Source of the DNA: Dendrolimus kikuchii
Taxonomy: Eukaryota; Arthropoda; Insecta; Lepidoptera; Lasiocampidae
Reading direction: 5' to 3'
DNA length: 64,000 nt
NCBI GenBank assembly: GCA_019925095.2
Contig: CM034397.1
Span: 9,319,763-9,383,762, forward strand
Shown here: positions 46,653 through 59,550 of the stretch, one piece after another
How positions within the stretch are numbered: position 1 is the first letter of the stretch
Layout: every line of letters starts with the position of its first letter
The notes under the pieces: model-generated
The model's input: the letters and a program-made list of their open reading frames with translations, nothing else
What the model was told of the DNA's origin: nothing
The model's database searches: none
Made by a program: the position numbers and the translations under genes

Positions 46653-47754
46653 TAAATCAACAACAAAAAGGAATTTTGTTGTTTTGTCAATTATTTAATT
46701 ACTGAACACCTTAATTTATTAAATGGAAGTTACAGCTCTGTTTAAATATAGCTATATCACTATCTAGATAATTTTATACATTTGAATTTAGAAGTTAAAA
46801 TCTTCTTAAATAAACGTATATCAAGTATATTTGTGTAGCGTAAATAATTAATAAATTTATAACAATTAAAAACCACAAAAGCTAAAAAATTACCGTTGTA
46901 AAAAATATGATTTATGTTTCTAACATTTATATATTAATAATAAATTAAATTGTTTTTAGGATATATTTTATGTTCCGCAAACTACAAAAAAATCAAGGTC
47001 AATAGAATTTATATAGTAGAATTGAATTACCAAGAATTTCGAAATGTTTTGTGTATAAGTGCATCATTTAGTACAATTTAGTACAACTGCTGCCTGCAAA
47101 ATCCTGCAGGGCAAGGCTTGCCAGCAACAACTGAGTGTGCTGAACCTGTTGAAGCAGTATACTCCGCAGCAATGCCTCGTGCTTTACTAAGCACAGGTAT
47201 AAATTGGTAGGTATGGTATGAGTAGACCACTATATACCACTCACACATTTGGACTGGAGTAGGTAGTTGCTTATCACTCTAATCTCCTGGATTCAATCCA
47301 TACTACCTTGGCCAAGTCCCAGTAGAAGGGTTATTGTATACTTCATGTGCAACTAGGAGTCAACGCTAGCATGATGATTGTAATTTAATCAAGTCGCTCT
47401 ATTCGCATTATCGACGGTCTTGTACTTCAGACGGTTTAGATGTTTTTTGACTTCCAGATTTCTCGTCACACTAAGTTTTCTGTCAACTTTATAATAGAAA
47501 GCGTTCCGAAAATATGTTTAGAACTTTGCAATCATCTTCGTTTTACTACCATAAAGCTCCCCGTTAGCTGTTCGTCCTTGACCTTGAACCACTATAAGGT
47601 CATATACGCATAGGTTCTCAAATTAGTTTGGCTGACGCATTTTAATGTTCAGTTTAATCGAAGCCAAAATCAATTAGACTAGTTTAAATTGGCATTAAAA
47701 ATCATGTTCTCGTAGTAAAATCTACCGCTGGTCAAAACAGTAGTGATAATTTAA
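46653..47754. other. unassigned AT-rich DNA
   Basis: Nothing recognised. Confidence 0.4.
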
Positions 47755-48263
47755 TCTATAATATTAGAAAATTCTAAACATGCCGTGTCTGTACATTGAA
47801 GCTATTTAAAAAAAACAACTGAAATAAACTTTTTTTAGATTTCTTGTCTGTTTGTTCAGGATTCACGGAAAAACTACTGGGCCGATTACGATGCGGTTTT
47901 CGCTAACAGCAAGATCTTAGACTTACAATCTGCGCTACTTTTTATTCCGGGAATCCCGCGGGAATTTTTCTGGGAATGATTTAAAAGGGCCATACTTATA
48001 GAAAAAAAATCGAATTCCAATGTGATTTTTTCACTGGTCGATAGCAAATTTAATGTAATAAAATGTGATATTTTTTATTCCGGGAATCTCGCGGGAATTT
48101 TCCCGGGAGCAGTTTAAAGTTGTTAATAAAATTAGCTTATTCCAACACAATTTTCACCAAAACGATAGCTTACATTCTTTTTTAAAAGCTGCGATACTCT
48201 GTGTCTCGGGAATCCCGCGAGAATTTCAAATCAAGCGTGAACGAAGTCGCGGGCATATCCTAG
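47755..48263 (+). mobile_element. Helitron-like element, 'cccgcggga' family, long copy
   Basis: A|TCTATAATATTAG start, CATATCCTAG|T end. Inside, three successive 'cccg(g)gaat-ccgcggg' segments (about 47945, 48075, 48205) give a loosely tandem structure. The small frame at 48065-48331 is repeat sequence. Confidence 0.68.
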
Positions 48264-50987
48264 TTCTTCATACATATAATAAATACAATTACCATCTACA
48301 AAACGATAAACTTAGTAGTGAGTTCTTTTAATACATTAACTTACGTTTAAAATATTGATTTGTTGTTTGAAATGTAAACAGGGTCAACGTCCTCTAACAC
48401 GGTACAGGACGCTCCTTTATTCATAGTAATATACAAATGTGAAACTAATGATGTTTGTTCCTTGTTAACCGCCTAGAAAATTAATCGATTCTTTACAATA
48501 TACTTTTAGTACAACTAACCTACGCTATTCTACATCCTGGAATAATATTTCCGCGAGATGTAGAATCAATGTTATAACACTCAAAGCCGCGTTTGGAAAA
48601 TAGAACATTTTGTTCAAAACTAACCCTTTCTCTTGGTTTGCGATTTAATATTCCTTCACAAAAATTGATTCTTACACGCTACAGTACGATTTTTTATAAT
48701 AATAACGATGCATTTATTTTTTGTAAAATCAGCCGATTTGATTTCTGATGAAGTCAATTGATTTTTCAAAAATCTAATGGTACCACTTTACTTTTTGTCA
48801 AAATCGACCTCGAGAATCCTTTTTATGGCGATAAATGACGTCGTTTCCGTGGGATAGATGAAAATAGCGACAAAGATGGCACTGCGATCGCATCTTTTTT
48901 GGAAACTACTGAACGTATATGAACAAAACTCGATATAGGGCTCGCTTATAACCCGAGTTAATACTTAGGATATATTGTATTCCAATAAAGGACGTCCTTC
49001 CCTTAAATATACGGATTAGCAAGATAGATGGCGCTGCAATCGCGTTTTTCCAACTCACTAACAAACATCTACGTTGTCATAAACAACATGTCATTCAATA
49101 TATTGCTTCAAATCAGGTTGGTTTCGACTCCCCTGTATGTTTTGGTGGGTAGTTGTATAGACTATATGGATTTAGTTTCTCTGTAATTATAGTAAATTTA
49201 CCAAGAAACCATAAATAAATTAAATTAAGTTTTTAAGTAAGTGACATAGAACTATTAACTAGCGTTTTTCACGCGGCGCTGCCGCAGGGAAAACTCTAGT
49301 AAGTATATAAATCATCCTTGAAAAATTAAACAAATGATGGTGAAAACAGCATAAAATTATGTTGAGTAGTGTAAGAGGAGTTAGCGGATATACAGACAGA
49401 CGCGGAAAGCGACTTTGTTTTATACTATGTAAAGAAAAGCTGAACCTACTATGTAAAGAAAAGACAATATTACATTTTACAAAGTAAAATTAACAGAGAC
49501 GTTTACTAATGTCTTCCGGTAACTTTATAATTAATTACACTGTCGTGAACTTGCACTACTTAACTATTATGAAGTCAATGTCCATTTCTTCACGTCCACA
49601 ACTACATACTTAATTAATATGATATATAGCACATAAATAATATTTTAATTAATTAAAATTTAGCTGCACTGCAGCAAGTTTGTTTATTTACTTAATTATG
49701 ATTTTTATGATTAAGTCGAGTACCTATGTCACAGTATCTACTCTTATGTAGAAGGGTTGTCATTGCGCAATGTTATGACTCAGTCCAAAATTAAATTATA
49801 AATTATACTTATATATACTACCTATACTTATACTACTCTTGTATACATATCGTTCAAGAGATGTGCTCTTGTCGGTGGATCATCCTTCAGGCTTCTATAG
49901 GGTCAACTGTTTTCCCTTAATTGCATCAATTATCCTCGCATTTGTCTTTTCTTGTACTTTTCTCTCCTTCCTTCCACTTTGTCTTCAATTAATGCATATA
50001 AGGTAGGTAACAAATGGCCAAATGGCTTTCCGTCTTTCCTCGAGCGTTTTTAAAATTGTGCGCAACTCCTTTACCATATCCAACACTTCTTCGTTAGTCT
50101 TTTTTTCCAACTTATCATCGATACACGTTTCCAACACTACTATTCAGATGCTTCCAACCTATGCTCCTATTACACCTAAAAATATCGCTAGAACATTCCT
50201 AAACCTTGTTTAAATAACTTTACTTTGTACATACAACGCATTGCAAAACATTTGAAATCACCAAGCCATTCATACGGCGGCTTTGAAATAATCTACTATA
50301 GAGGTTATAAAATTAACATAATGAAGATGTACTGAGTACTTACTGTCGGAATTAAGACTAAATTACTTTAAAATTTTTAATAATTGCCGTGTTTCAAATG
50401 TTTATACAAACGCCTTAATTATTTAGTATCATAATTGAACACGATTTTTTTTTATTACGAAATATAGAGTCATGACTCATACTCGAACCAGCTTGTATAT
50501 AACGAAGCTGGCTATTTCAGGATATCTATCATTGACAATATGTCATAAGTTATTCCTGGTTGTATCCAAACTTTTCGTATTAGAGATCGAGGTAGGCTTT
50601 CACAGTAGATATATTGCTAAGCTCGGAGTTCAAGTATAGTTTTATAAAGTTACAGTCCTGAAAACATAAATAAACCTGTTTTTAGTGATACCTTTGCTGA
50701 AACGATAGCTTATGGGTTTAGCGGAAAAATCAACGTTGGTTGTTGATATAGAAGTATTCGTTTTTACCTTTTATTATGTAGATAATTTAAGGATAGGTAA
50801 GACAAGCCCTTCAAATCGATGCGTATGAAGAAAATAATAACAGGAAAAGTCGAGTAAGGTCTGCCAAGATCTTAGTAAAAATCCACTGTCACTGACCTTT
50901 TCTGTGGGAAACAGACATCATAATATGTATGTATATGCCGTTCCAATTACTGCATGTAAACCGTAAAAGAAATACAAAGTAAAGCTT
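48264..50987. other. unassigned DNA
   Basis: No supported gene. Near-identical 'agatggc-ctgc-atcgc-t' phrases at 48884-48903 and 49026-49045 suggest an old duplicated segment. 49261-49305 resembles a worn minus-strand Helitron-like 3' end (ctagcgtttttcacgcgg). The frame at 50022-50213 has no recognised domain. Confidence 0.35.
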
Positions 50988-51092
50988 ATGTGTGAAACTC
51001 GCCAAATTGGCTTGGACAGACGTGGTGGGCATTTCTCAGAAATAGGGAAATTCGAGGCACGCAGTGGGACATTAATGGGCTGATAATAATTC
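50988..51092 (+). repeat. SINE-B body fragment
   Basis: atgtgtgaaactcgccaaat, 'cttggacagacgtggtgggc' and 'gcagtgggacattaatgggctgataat', the body and tail without a head. Confidence 0.5.
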
Positions 51093-53073
51093 ATACAAAA
51101 CACAGAAATATAAAACGATAAATTAAAACATATCTACTATTATTGTACGCATTAATATATTAAATTAAAATGTTGAACTTTATTTACAAAAACTTCTGGT
51201 TTCACATCACTAACTTTCTAATTACATCATTATAAGAGTGATTTTCATTTTTCCACATTTATTTAAAAAAAGTCTACGGCAATTTAAATTACTACAAGAT
51301 TTAATAGTCTGTGCTACCCCTTATGCCCCTGCTGTGATTATCACAATTAATTCATATAATTATTTTTAAAATAGAATAATTATTTGTAGAAATAATAACA
51401 AAGGAATATTACTGTGAAATCTTATACTTATACTTATTTAATTAAGGAAGACAATATTTGTTACCATTTCAATTGTAATAACAGTAATTCGCTAATAAAA
51501 GTCGACATTAATAAAAAGTAAAAATGTAACAAAATAAATAAAACAGCATTTTTATGAGTTTAGGAAAAAATGATAAGAACTAACGGGAATTCGTTCAAAG
51601 AATTTGAAATTATAATTTTAACAAAGAAATTTATTGTCCCATTCATTGTAACAATCACCTGTGACTTTGGCTTTAAATTATGCAACGCTTTGCGTAAAAT
51701 TGTTTGGTTTTTAACTATTTTAAACAATTATTCTTACCTGCCAGCAATAAAAGTAGGGGTTTTGACTTATTCCATGGGTATGTTTTGAAGAAAAGAAGTT
51801 TTTTTATATTTTGTGTAATAATTTAGTAACCGTTAGGTTTGTCAAGTTACATCGTAAAAAGGATACCTCTTGGTGGTTGGTACTTACTACATACACATGC
51901 TTTTAAATTTTCGCCTATGGTCTAGTTTTTGTTGAGGACTTGATATTTTGCTATGTAATCCCATTATCAAAAAACGTATGAATCCCGTAAAAAAATAACA
52001 ATAATTCGAGGTCATTAATTGGTTTTTGTAAGAATTGTGTGCTCACATGACAAATTTAAAATGTTTGGTGAAATATTAATTTACGAGCTACCACAAGAAC
52101 TTCCTTCAAACAACTACACTTTGATTACGCAACTACAATTTGGCTGAGGCAGTTATGGGGGTATATGGTACTGGCTCTTGCCTAGTGGCTTTTTGCTTCT
52201 TGAAAATTAATGTTTAATTCATAAATAGTTGACTCGGTCTAAATCCACAAATCTTGTGAAGCTTTATAAAGGCTTCACAAGTCTCTTTATTTCTATCTTT
52301 GTTTACTAGATTATTACTGCCTCAAGTATTAATTGATTAAAAAAAATGGTACCAACAATAATAAAATTCTCATTATATTATAAGGAACTGACGCTCACGT
52401 GGCAAATACTAATTAAAAAACAAATAGTCGAAGAAAACGATATAATTATCAACTTTTTTGTTATAAATTAGATAAATTTAGTGTAAAATTAATCACATAA
52501 AACTAAAGTGTACCAAGAGTCCTTATATTGCAATCCTTGTCACGTGTTTTACACCAATTTGTAATAAAAGAAATGATATCAGTTAAAGAGTTAAAGCATG
52601 TTTTATACGCTTCAAAATTACTCCACCAGAACTTCATTTAAACGAATGAGTTTTATAATAGCCATTTAATTTGAATAAAATTATACTATTTTTACAATTA
52701 AACGCAATTGTACGATGACAATTGCCTAATATGTTATAGTCTACATCTTTAATGACGTACCCGAACAGCTGATGCTATAAAATGTGTTGTAAACAGTACC
52801 GCAATAAAAGGGGCCCGCAATGAGGCTACCACGACCTGGGCCCTTATTCCTTACAAACACGTAACACGATCACGTTTATTTCCTTATACATTTATGTCTT
52901 ATTAATCTAATGATAGCGTTACATTTATCTAATTAATATTTTACTGACCACATTTCTTATTTTAATTAGACTTTTTGCTTCAGACGTTTTTAAAGAATTT
53001 AAATTAAATTAAAAATTCCACTATTAAAAATATACGAGTTTATTATATACATAGATCATGATGCTGATGTTTA
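51093..53073. other. unassigned AT-rich DNA
   Basis: Nothing recognised; the frame at 51570-51788 shows no domain. Confidence 0.4.
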
Positions 53074-53271
53074 TCTATACTACTCGTAATATTATAAATG
53101 CAAATGTTTGAGTCGATTTTTGTTTCTCAATTACGCTAAAGTGGCTGATCAGATTTATATGAAATTTGGCACAGAGAGACTTAATAGTCTGGAACAGTAC
53201 ATAGGCTACTTTTTATACAGAAAAAATTTACGGTTACCATTAACGCGAGCGAGGTAGCGGGCAAAGGCTAG
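53074..53271 (+). mobile_element. Helitron-like non-autonomous element
   Basis: A|TCTATACTACTCGTAATATT start and GCGGGCAAAGGCTAG|T end. 198 bp, the plus-strand counterpart of 13747-13960. Confidence 0.7.
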
Positions 53272-53310
53272 TATTAAATACAATTAACATGTTTTAAAAA
53301 CAAATTCAAG

Positions 53311-53619
53311 TTTCTTTATTGCATGAGTTCAGCAGACAGGTAGATGGCCCACCTGATGGAAAGCGGTTACCATCACCTATGATTTTGCAATACCAAAGGT
53401 GCTACAAATGCGCTGCTGCTCTTTTAAGTGATATTGGAACCTAACCACTAATACCGGAACACAGATCAAGGTTGTTATAGCGGGATATTTAGACTAGGGG
53501 TGGTAGCCATCCAGATGAGCAAATACCCTACCACCTAGCCTATGGGTTGTTTTGTTACCTCTTACGACAGGCCGCCCGGCCGCAGGAAATTGTATTCTTT
53601 CTCCGATCCTGCACGGATA
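53311..53619 (-). mobile_element. repeat B, copy 6
   Basis: Full-length minus-strand copy, left end tttctttattgcatgagttc (worn A-tail), right end ctgcacggata. The frame at 53547-53783 starts in this repeat and is not a gene. Confidence 0.78.
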
Positions 53620-54304
53620 GTTGCATATATATAAAATCATGGAAACTTAACTTGGCCCGGTATCGACAAGGAATATCATGTAATATAAAGAATAGGGGCA
53701 CCATAGTCAGAAACGCTTTTGGAGGTTACGGAAATAAGTTTCTTACTCGGGATTTTTATTTGAATTTGGAAGTAGTGTATTAGAATAAAGTAAAGTTTTT
53801 TTTTTCAATTGTTTACGATTTTAACGGTTACTTTCTGAACTTCTTATAATTGCTTGGTTGAACTTGTTTTCATATGAATAACTACCGCGCATATATTTAT
53901 TTAGTAGTTTTCTGACTGTTTGCAATCGTATTGGGACAAATTATTTTTATAATAGAGAATTCTGCCTTTAAAATTTGAAAATATAATTATTATGGAAGAT
54001 TCTGTTTTTTATGAAATATAGTTTTAAAATATGACTCTCCTTATTGTAATATATTTGCATTTTTATATATGTAGATATACCTCTAACCGCAAGTTTAGTT
54101 AGCACAAAATAAGATTTATGAGTCTACAGTCGAACGTGCTTTTGTAGGAATTGAAAAACTGTGTCCCGTCTTATAAATAGGTAAGCTAAGTAAGAACTGC
54201 TACCATGTACAAAATTGTGTAATCTACTACTACTTTTCCAACGGTAACTGTTTTAAATGTTAAAATGTAGGTATCCCTTGTGCATTCTCGTTAACGAAAG
54301 TACA
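53620..54304. other. unassigned AT-rich DNA
   Basis: Nothing recognised. Confidence 0.4.
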
Positions 54305-54624
54305 TTTTTTTATCGCTGGAGTACAGCAGACAGGCTGACGGCCCAACTGTGATGGAAAGTGGCAAGTGGTTACCATCACCTATTAACATTTTCAACTCTA
54401 AAGGTGATACCAATGTGCTGCTGGACTCGTAAATGGGACAGGAATCTGGCCACTAATGCCCGAACATAACTCAATATTATTATGGCGGCATGTTCTAGAC
54501 CAGGGATGGTAGCCATCGAGAGAGGCAAAAGTCCCACCACCTGGCTGTGAGTTGTTTTGTTGCCTCTCACTACAGGCCGCCCGGCCGCAGGAAGTCGTAT
54601 TCTTTTTCCGTTCCTGCACGGATA
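54305..54624 (-). mobile_element. repeat B, copy 7
   Basis: Full-length minus-strand copy, about 700 bases from copy 6. It carries a small extra duplication (ggcaagtgg near 54361). It is followed by a short 'catcaaaatcggtaaagttgttc' phrase of Helitron-like type near 54724. Confidence 0.78.
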
Positions 54625-55539
54625 CAATATACGAATAAAATATAATAATATGGGCATCATTATGCAAACTGAAATGAACACGCATGACAATTTTCAGACG
54701 GTCGTCAAACACACAAAAAATTTCATCAAAATCGGTAAAGTTGTTCTCAAGTTAGGCACGTACATATATTTCTATGATTCATTTTTATTTATATAGATTT
54801 AATAAATCTATTTATCATTCAAAATAAGAAACGAAGTTAGTCAAATAAATATAAAGGGTATAAAAAAGTGAAATTAAGTTGGATTTTTGCAGACAGAGTT
54901 GCCAATATATATATATTTTTTAATTGACTTTTTTATTTATGCGATGAGACTTAATTAATTATTCGCTGGCAATTAAGACTTGCAGCAATTTGTCGGTTTT
55001 GTTAAACATTTTCCTCGTGAAGATATGAACCGGGGCGAGTGCTGCTCATAAAGTGCGCGTTGTTATAGCCCCGCGTTTCCAATGCGACGTTTTATACACT
55101 CGAGGACAGGTGTGACCATTATCTTAATTCAACCGCTACCGAACGATCGTCGTGTGCAACCAGCTTAATACTGCAAATTGAATATTGCCACTTACCATTG
55201 CTATTTTATTTTCAACTGAGTTTTAATGGACGATAGAGCGGACCACGTTATAGCTTGTTTCGTTCGCATAATCTTTGTAGGTACTTTTAGGCTTCCGTAG
55301 CCATTCTTGCCAAAATTGAACCCATCTATAATTGGAATTTCCGTCACCCCTTAAACGGTTTAAACCTTACATGACATTAATTTTACTAAATAGATTATGT
55401 TATAGTGTAAACGAATATATTAATGAAAATACAATAAACTAAGATAATGTATGTTTGTGATGTGTTTGTATAATATATAAAGTATATTATCTATTTTATT
55501 TATTATTTACTTTATTCTTGGAATATTTCATATTTATTA
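54625..55539. other. unassigned DNA
   Basis: Mostly AT-rich, with a GC-richer patch at 55020-55150. No supported gene. Confidence 0.35.
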
Positions 55540-55640
55540 TTATCTTCACCGCCACTGTTCTCTTAATATTTTCCTTAGTTTAGGGGATTGCCTGGAAGAA
55601 ATCGCTTTAAACGACAAGGCCACCCTTTGCTCAACATTTA
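55540..55640 (+). repeat. CR1/L2-type LINE 3' tail fragment
   Basis: cctggaagaaatcgctttaa and acgacaaggccacc match the tail motif of 59820-59880 and 42115-42165. Confidence 0.45.
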
Positions 55641-55664
55641 CTGGAGTTAGGTTTAAGAATGTAG

Positions 55665-55817
55665 TTAGAAAATCACGCGGACTTCCCCCCCCCCCCATTG
55701 TTAAAGAGGGTGTCCCGCCCCCGCAGGACACCCTGCTGTTAGAAAATCACGCGGACTTCCCCCCCCCCCCTCCCATTGTTAAAGAGGGTGTCCCGCCATA
55801 GGGCGACAGGACACCCT
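55665..55817. repeat. two tandem units with C-tract and hairpin
   Basis: Unit 1 55665-55737, unit 2 55738-55817. Each has gttagaaaatcacgcggac, a run of 11-12 C, then agggtgtcc and ggacaccct arms of a hairpin (55707-55715 with 55726-55734; 55785-55793 with 55809-55817). They lie just beyond the 3' end of the minus-strand Jockey relic and could be its 3' untranslated repeats. Confidence 0.75.
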
Positions 55818-57716
55818 AATTGAGTTCGGTCGACGGGTAATATAAAGCCCGTTAATATTTATTTCCGGGCCATCGGTGGTTTGCGGTGGCCTACGCTATC
55901 TTACTGCCGTTTCGCAACGTGTTATGGCTGGGAGAGAAGAAACGGCGAAAGTTCCCAGCAACACGCCTAGTCAAACCTGTGGGGTGACTATGTCTTCGTC
56001 CCTTGGAGAGATCTTGATTGGCGGCGTCTGAGACGCTGCCGTCTGTGTCTGTCTGTCGGTGCCTGCCTGACTGACTGATCCGGGCCAGCCGTTTCGTAAT
56101 AACGTCGACTCTGTCCGTCAGGACGTTACGCGGTCGTCGCACAAGAGCCTTTCGACGAGGCTTATAATCGGACGCGGACACGACGAGCGGATTTCGATGG
56201 TGCGGCGCGAGATCGAAATACTTACGCGAGAGCGACGTAATGTAGTTTTTGATGGAGGGAAGCTCCAGATCGCGGTAGTGGTCGACGTTACGCATATAGA
56301 GGGGAGCACCGACGGCTCTGCGCATGAATTTATTCTGCACGATTTGCAGTTTATCTAAAAGGGCAGGCTTGACATGGCCGAATACCACACTCGCGTATGT
56401 CATGATCGGGAGGATGCATGTTTTATACAGAGTAAGCTTGTGTCTGAGGGACATTTTGCTTCGTTTGTCTATCATGGGTGCTAAACGACCCATCACAAAT
56501 CGCGCTCTATTTCGGACTATAGTGATACAAGTTCCGATCTAGGGTGACACCAAGATATACTTTGCCCAGGGGATTTGTTGGTCATAGAGCGAAATGGTTT
56601 TTAGGCGAAGGCTAGCGCGTTTGGGGGAGCGAATGCCCGGGGAAAAGAACATTGCTGCGCTTTTCTCCGGGTTTACCTCTATCCTCCATTTGCGAAACCA
56701 TTCGCCTAGTTCTGTGACAGCTGTCTGCAGCCGGATGCAAGCCATTTGTCGGTTTTGATATATAGAGTGCGGTGTCATCCGCAAAGAGGGCCAACTCCAC
56801 ATCTGGAGTTTTTGGGATGTCGCTGGTGTACAGCGTGAAGAGTAGTGGCGACAGGGCCGATACACCGGCTGTGAGTGGGTGAGGGGACGAGCGCGTTCCC
56901 TCCACTCGAAAACGGAAGCTACGACCTAGGAGGAAGGTCTCGCAAGATGAGCACGAGTCTGTCTGGCATACCGAACTGGTACAGCTTGTAAATCAAGCCG
57001 TTGTGCCAGACCTTGTCGAAGGCTTTTGCTACGTCTAGAAACAGTGCGGCTGTTCCTATAGGGCGGGGGCGATCAAAGTGAGATAATATGTGCTCCGTGA
57101 TGCGGTGCACCTGTTGGAAAGGTTGGGGGGTCATTGTAGCAATACCTTTTGGTCTAGTTTCTGTGGCGCCCGGAAAAGCGTGTGAGCTAGGTGCACAGAC
57201 TAGGTTTAAAACGCGATTGTTGATGCCATCGGTCCCTGGGGCCTTTCGCGGTTTGAGAGACTTGATCAGATCTTGCACTTCTTCGACCGTGACCGTGTCG
57301 AGTGTGGTTTCCGCTGGTAAGGAGGATCTACGTTCGTCCTCGGAGTCTACCTCCGTCAGGTGTGACTGGTCGACGCTTGGAGGCCATGAGGGCATACGTC
57401 CGATCAAAAGTCCTACACATCCCTCAGCGAGCCTTCCCCTTCAGGCCCCAGGATGGTGTCCTAAGCTCTCTTTTCCCTCAGCAGTACCCTCACCTCGTCC
57501 GGCAGGCATAAGTGGCGGTCATCCTCCACTGGCACCTGCCTGGACGAGTTCCGCACTGCGGATTGAAGGTGGCTGGTGAATTGCCGTCTCCGTGTCATGG
57601 CGGGACACGATGTGGTCCGGGATGGGAATTAGAGGGATCAGACAGAAGGAATAGGATAGAGGGGATGGGATAGGGAAGATAGGATGGGGGAAGTGGTCAA
57701 CAGTAACTGAAGGCAT
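55818..57716 (-). pseudogene. Jockey-clade LINE ORF2 relic
   Basis: Read right to left. 57408-57716: linker traces in mixed frames (LLREKRA, DRTYALMASKR). 56919-57407: SLKPRKAPGTDGINNRVL (RT start), then directly PFQQVHRITEHIL and ALFLDVAKAFDKVWHNGLIY with the first catalytic Asp; roughly 85 residues including the usual RPISLL block are missing. 56612-56905: VEGTRSS-type segment, GVSALSPLLF (PQG of GVPQGS lost), then LFADDTALYIS. 56539-56720, other frame: LGEWFRKWRIEVNPEKS. 55891-56496: RSKMSLRHKLTLYKTCI, MTYASVVFGH, AVGAPLYMRNVDHYRDL, RRPRNVLTD. That order and wording are typical of Jockey elements. The endonuclease and ORF1 are absent. At least three frameshifts and two deletions make it dead. 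The plus-strand frames at 57088-57579 are shadows. Confidence 0.82.
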
Positions 57717-58492
57717 ATGCCAAAATCTTTACAATTACAAATCCATTTTTCTGCATACCCTAATGGAAAAGAGGCGTCATATCATATATGTACTTTCACA
57801 TTTATACATCCAAATCAGCGGAGATTTTTTTTAGTATGTTAGAATAAGTCGCAGTCTCATAGAATTTGTACGAATGTACATACTTATGACGTCTAAGTAG
57901 ATATGGGTAAAAGGTGTCAAACAGTAATTATTGTTTAAACGGCTATTAAAATTATATCTATTGTTATAGATTAAAAATCAGCTGATAAGATTTTTTTTAC
58001 CACCTGTGTTCTTTTGTAAGTAAAAATATTAGAATTTATTGTAAAATGTGTCCGCATCCCTATTATACATAGTATATAATTATGTATTCAAAACAAATAA
58101 GTACATCTGGGAATCCAATTTCACATTTAACAAATTATTAACTTTACAGTTAGTAGGTACCTACTGTCCTGAACTTGATACCAAATATTCGCGTCCCACA
58201 TGTTAAAACAATTCACAATTATTTACACAATGATAACTAATTATTTTTTATTATTTCATTTCATTATTTCACACTTCTGGTGTAATAAAAAGTTTTAACT
58301 GAATTCGCAAACATGTCTACCTACATTACTTTGTCATTTTATTCTATTAATTGCTAGTCTCACAACAACAATAAGATTTTAAGTATAATATCTCATTTTA
58401 CGCCTTAAAATGTTATAATAACATGAAAGGGTAATCAACTATACATTTTTTGTTATTTAATTGAATACAGTATTGCTAAACAGTAGTTAAAC
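57717..58492. other. unassigned AT-rich DNA
   Basis: Nothing recognised. Confidence 0.4.
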
Positions 58493-59044
58493 CCATACTA
58501 ATATTACACAGAGTAAAGATTTGTATTCTTGTATGTTTGTAACGAATAAACTAAAAAACTACTGGACCGATTTCACAAATTCTTTCATCATTAGAATGCT
58601 TTTTTTTTGAGGCGGGGGAAATGTATTTCGCACACTACCGGGTCCTTTACTAGGGATTAGACCAAAGCGACGAGAGGTGACACACACGAATGGGCGCACC
58701 AGAGTCAAATCGCAGGCTTGTGTGGAGACTAGACTACTCAATACTCCACTAAAACCACCCACCCTCCTCCCATGTGCCCCGCGCTTATGGCAGGAAGAGA
58801 GTGAGACTTAGAACGTAGTTAAGCCCACGCTGATCCTAGCGCATCGGTGCTTGAGAATGCCTCGGGAAAGACAAACTCATTTCGCCAACAGGGGTGAAAA
58901 CTCTTCTGCTCCCTAGATGCTAGAGGGCCCCTGCACCAATAGAATGCTACGATATCCCTGAGTAACATAGGCTAAATTTATACCTTTATGCCAAAATGTT
59001 TGCAACATAAATGTCCACTGGTGCGAACCGGGACTGGCCGCTAG
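58493..59044 (+). mobile_element. Helitron-like element split by a retro-insert
   Basis: The left part (58493-58600) begins catactaatattacacagag and contains 'aactactggaccgatttcac'. The right part (58940-59044) ends GGACTGGCCGCTAG|T. The TC start is worn. Without the insert the element would be about 204 bp, the usual size of its relatives here. Confidence 0.68.
58601..58939 (-). mobile_element. poly(A)-tailed retro-insert with 9-bp target duplication
   Basis: 339 bp flanked by tagaatgct on both sides (58592-58600 and 58940-58948). It begins with 8 T on the plus strand, a poly(A) tail in minus orientation, and the body is GC-rich compared with its surroundings (gaggcgggggaaatg, gtttgtctttcccgagg). 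The 67-codon minus frame at its A-tail side has no domain I know. Probably a SINE or a 5'-truncated LINE; the family is not identified. Confidence 0.75.
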
Positions 59045-59550
59045 TATACAAGAAAATACTACGCTGTTTGTTTACTAGTTTTAAAACACGTTAACTAATA
59101 TAATATAACCAGCATGTCCAAATGTTGTTTTAGGGTTCCCCCAGCTCGTGAACATTAACGGTTTACTTATGCATCACTCTTATAAAAGAGCGATTAGTGG
59201 GTTTCATACATCGGTAATCTCGATGTACAAGATTCAAGTACACCGTTAGCAGGTGCACTTGGATATTGTAACAAAATACACATTGGGGCAGAATAATTAG
59301 CTAAGCAGTGCATGGTTACGGTTTATGGCCGGTTGCTATATCTTACTAATCGTTAATTTGCCTTACTATCGGTTAAAATTTGACATAAGCTACATATAAG
59401 TAATGTTAAATTTCTACCGATGGTAAGTGAAGTAAATAGATAGCAAGATTATGAACCGACCGACATAGGTGCGTAACTATAAATTTTCAGTTACTCTAGT
59501 TGGTATTTGTAAAACGTAAAGACGTTATATTACTAGTGTTTTAAAACACC
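59045..59550. other. unassigned DNA
   Basis: Nothing recognised. Confidence 0.4.

Noticed and set aside
57088..57579. 163-codon plus-strand frame, the longest opposite the Jockey relic
   Set aside because: Antisense shadow of the GC-rich Jockey reverse-transcriptase region.
58559..58762. 67-codon minus-strand frame
   Set aside because: Lies across the A-tail junction of the retro-insert and the Helitron-like element; cannot be a native gene.
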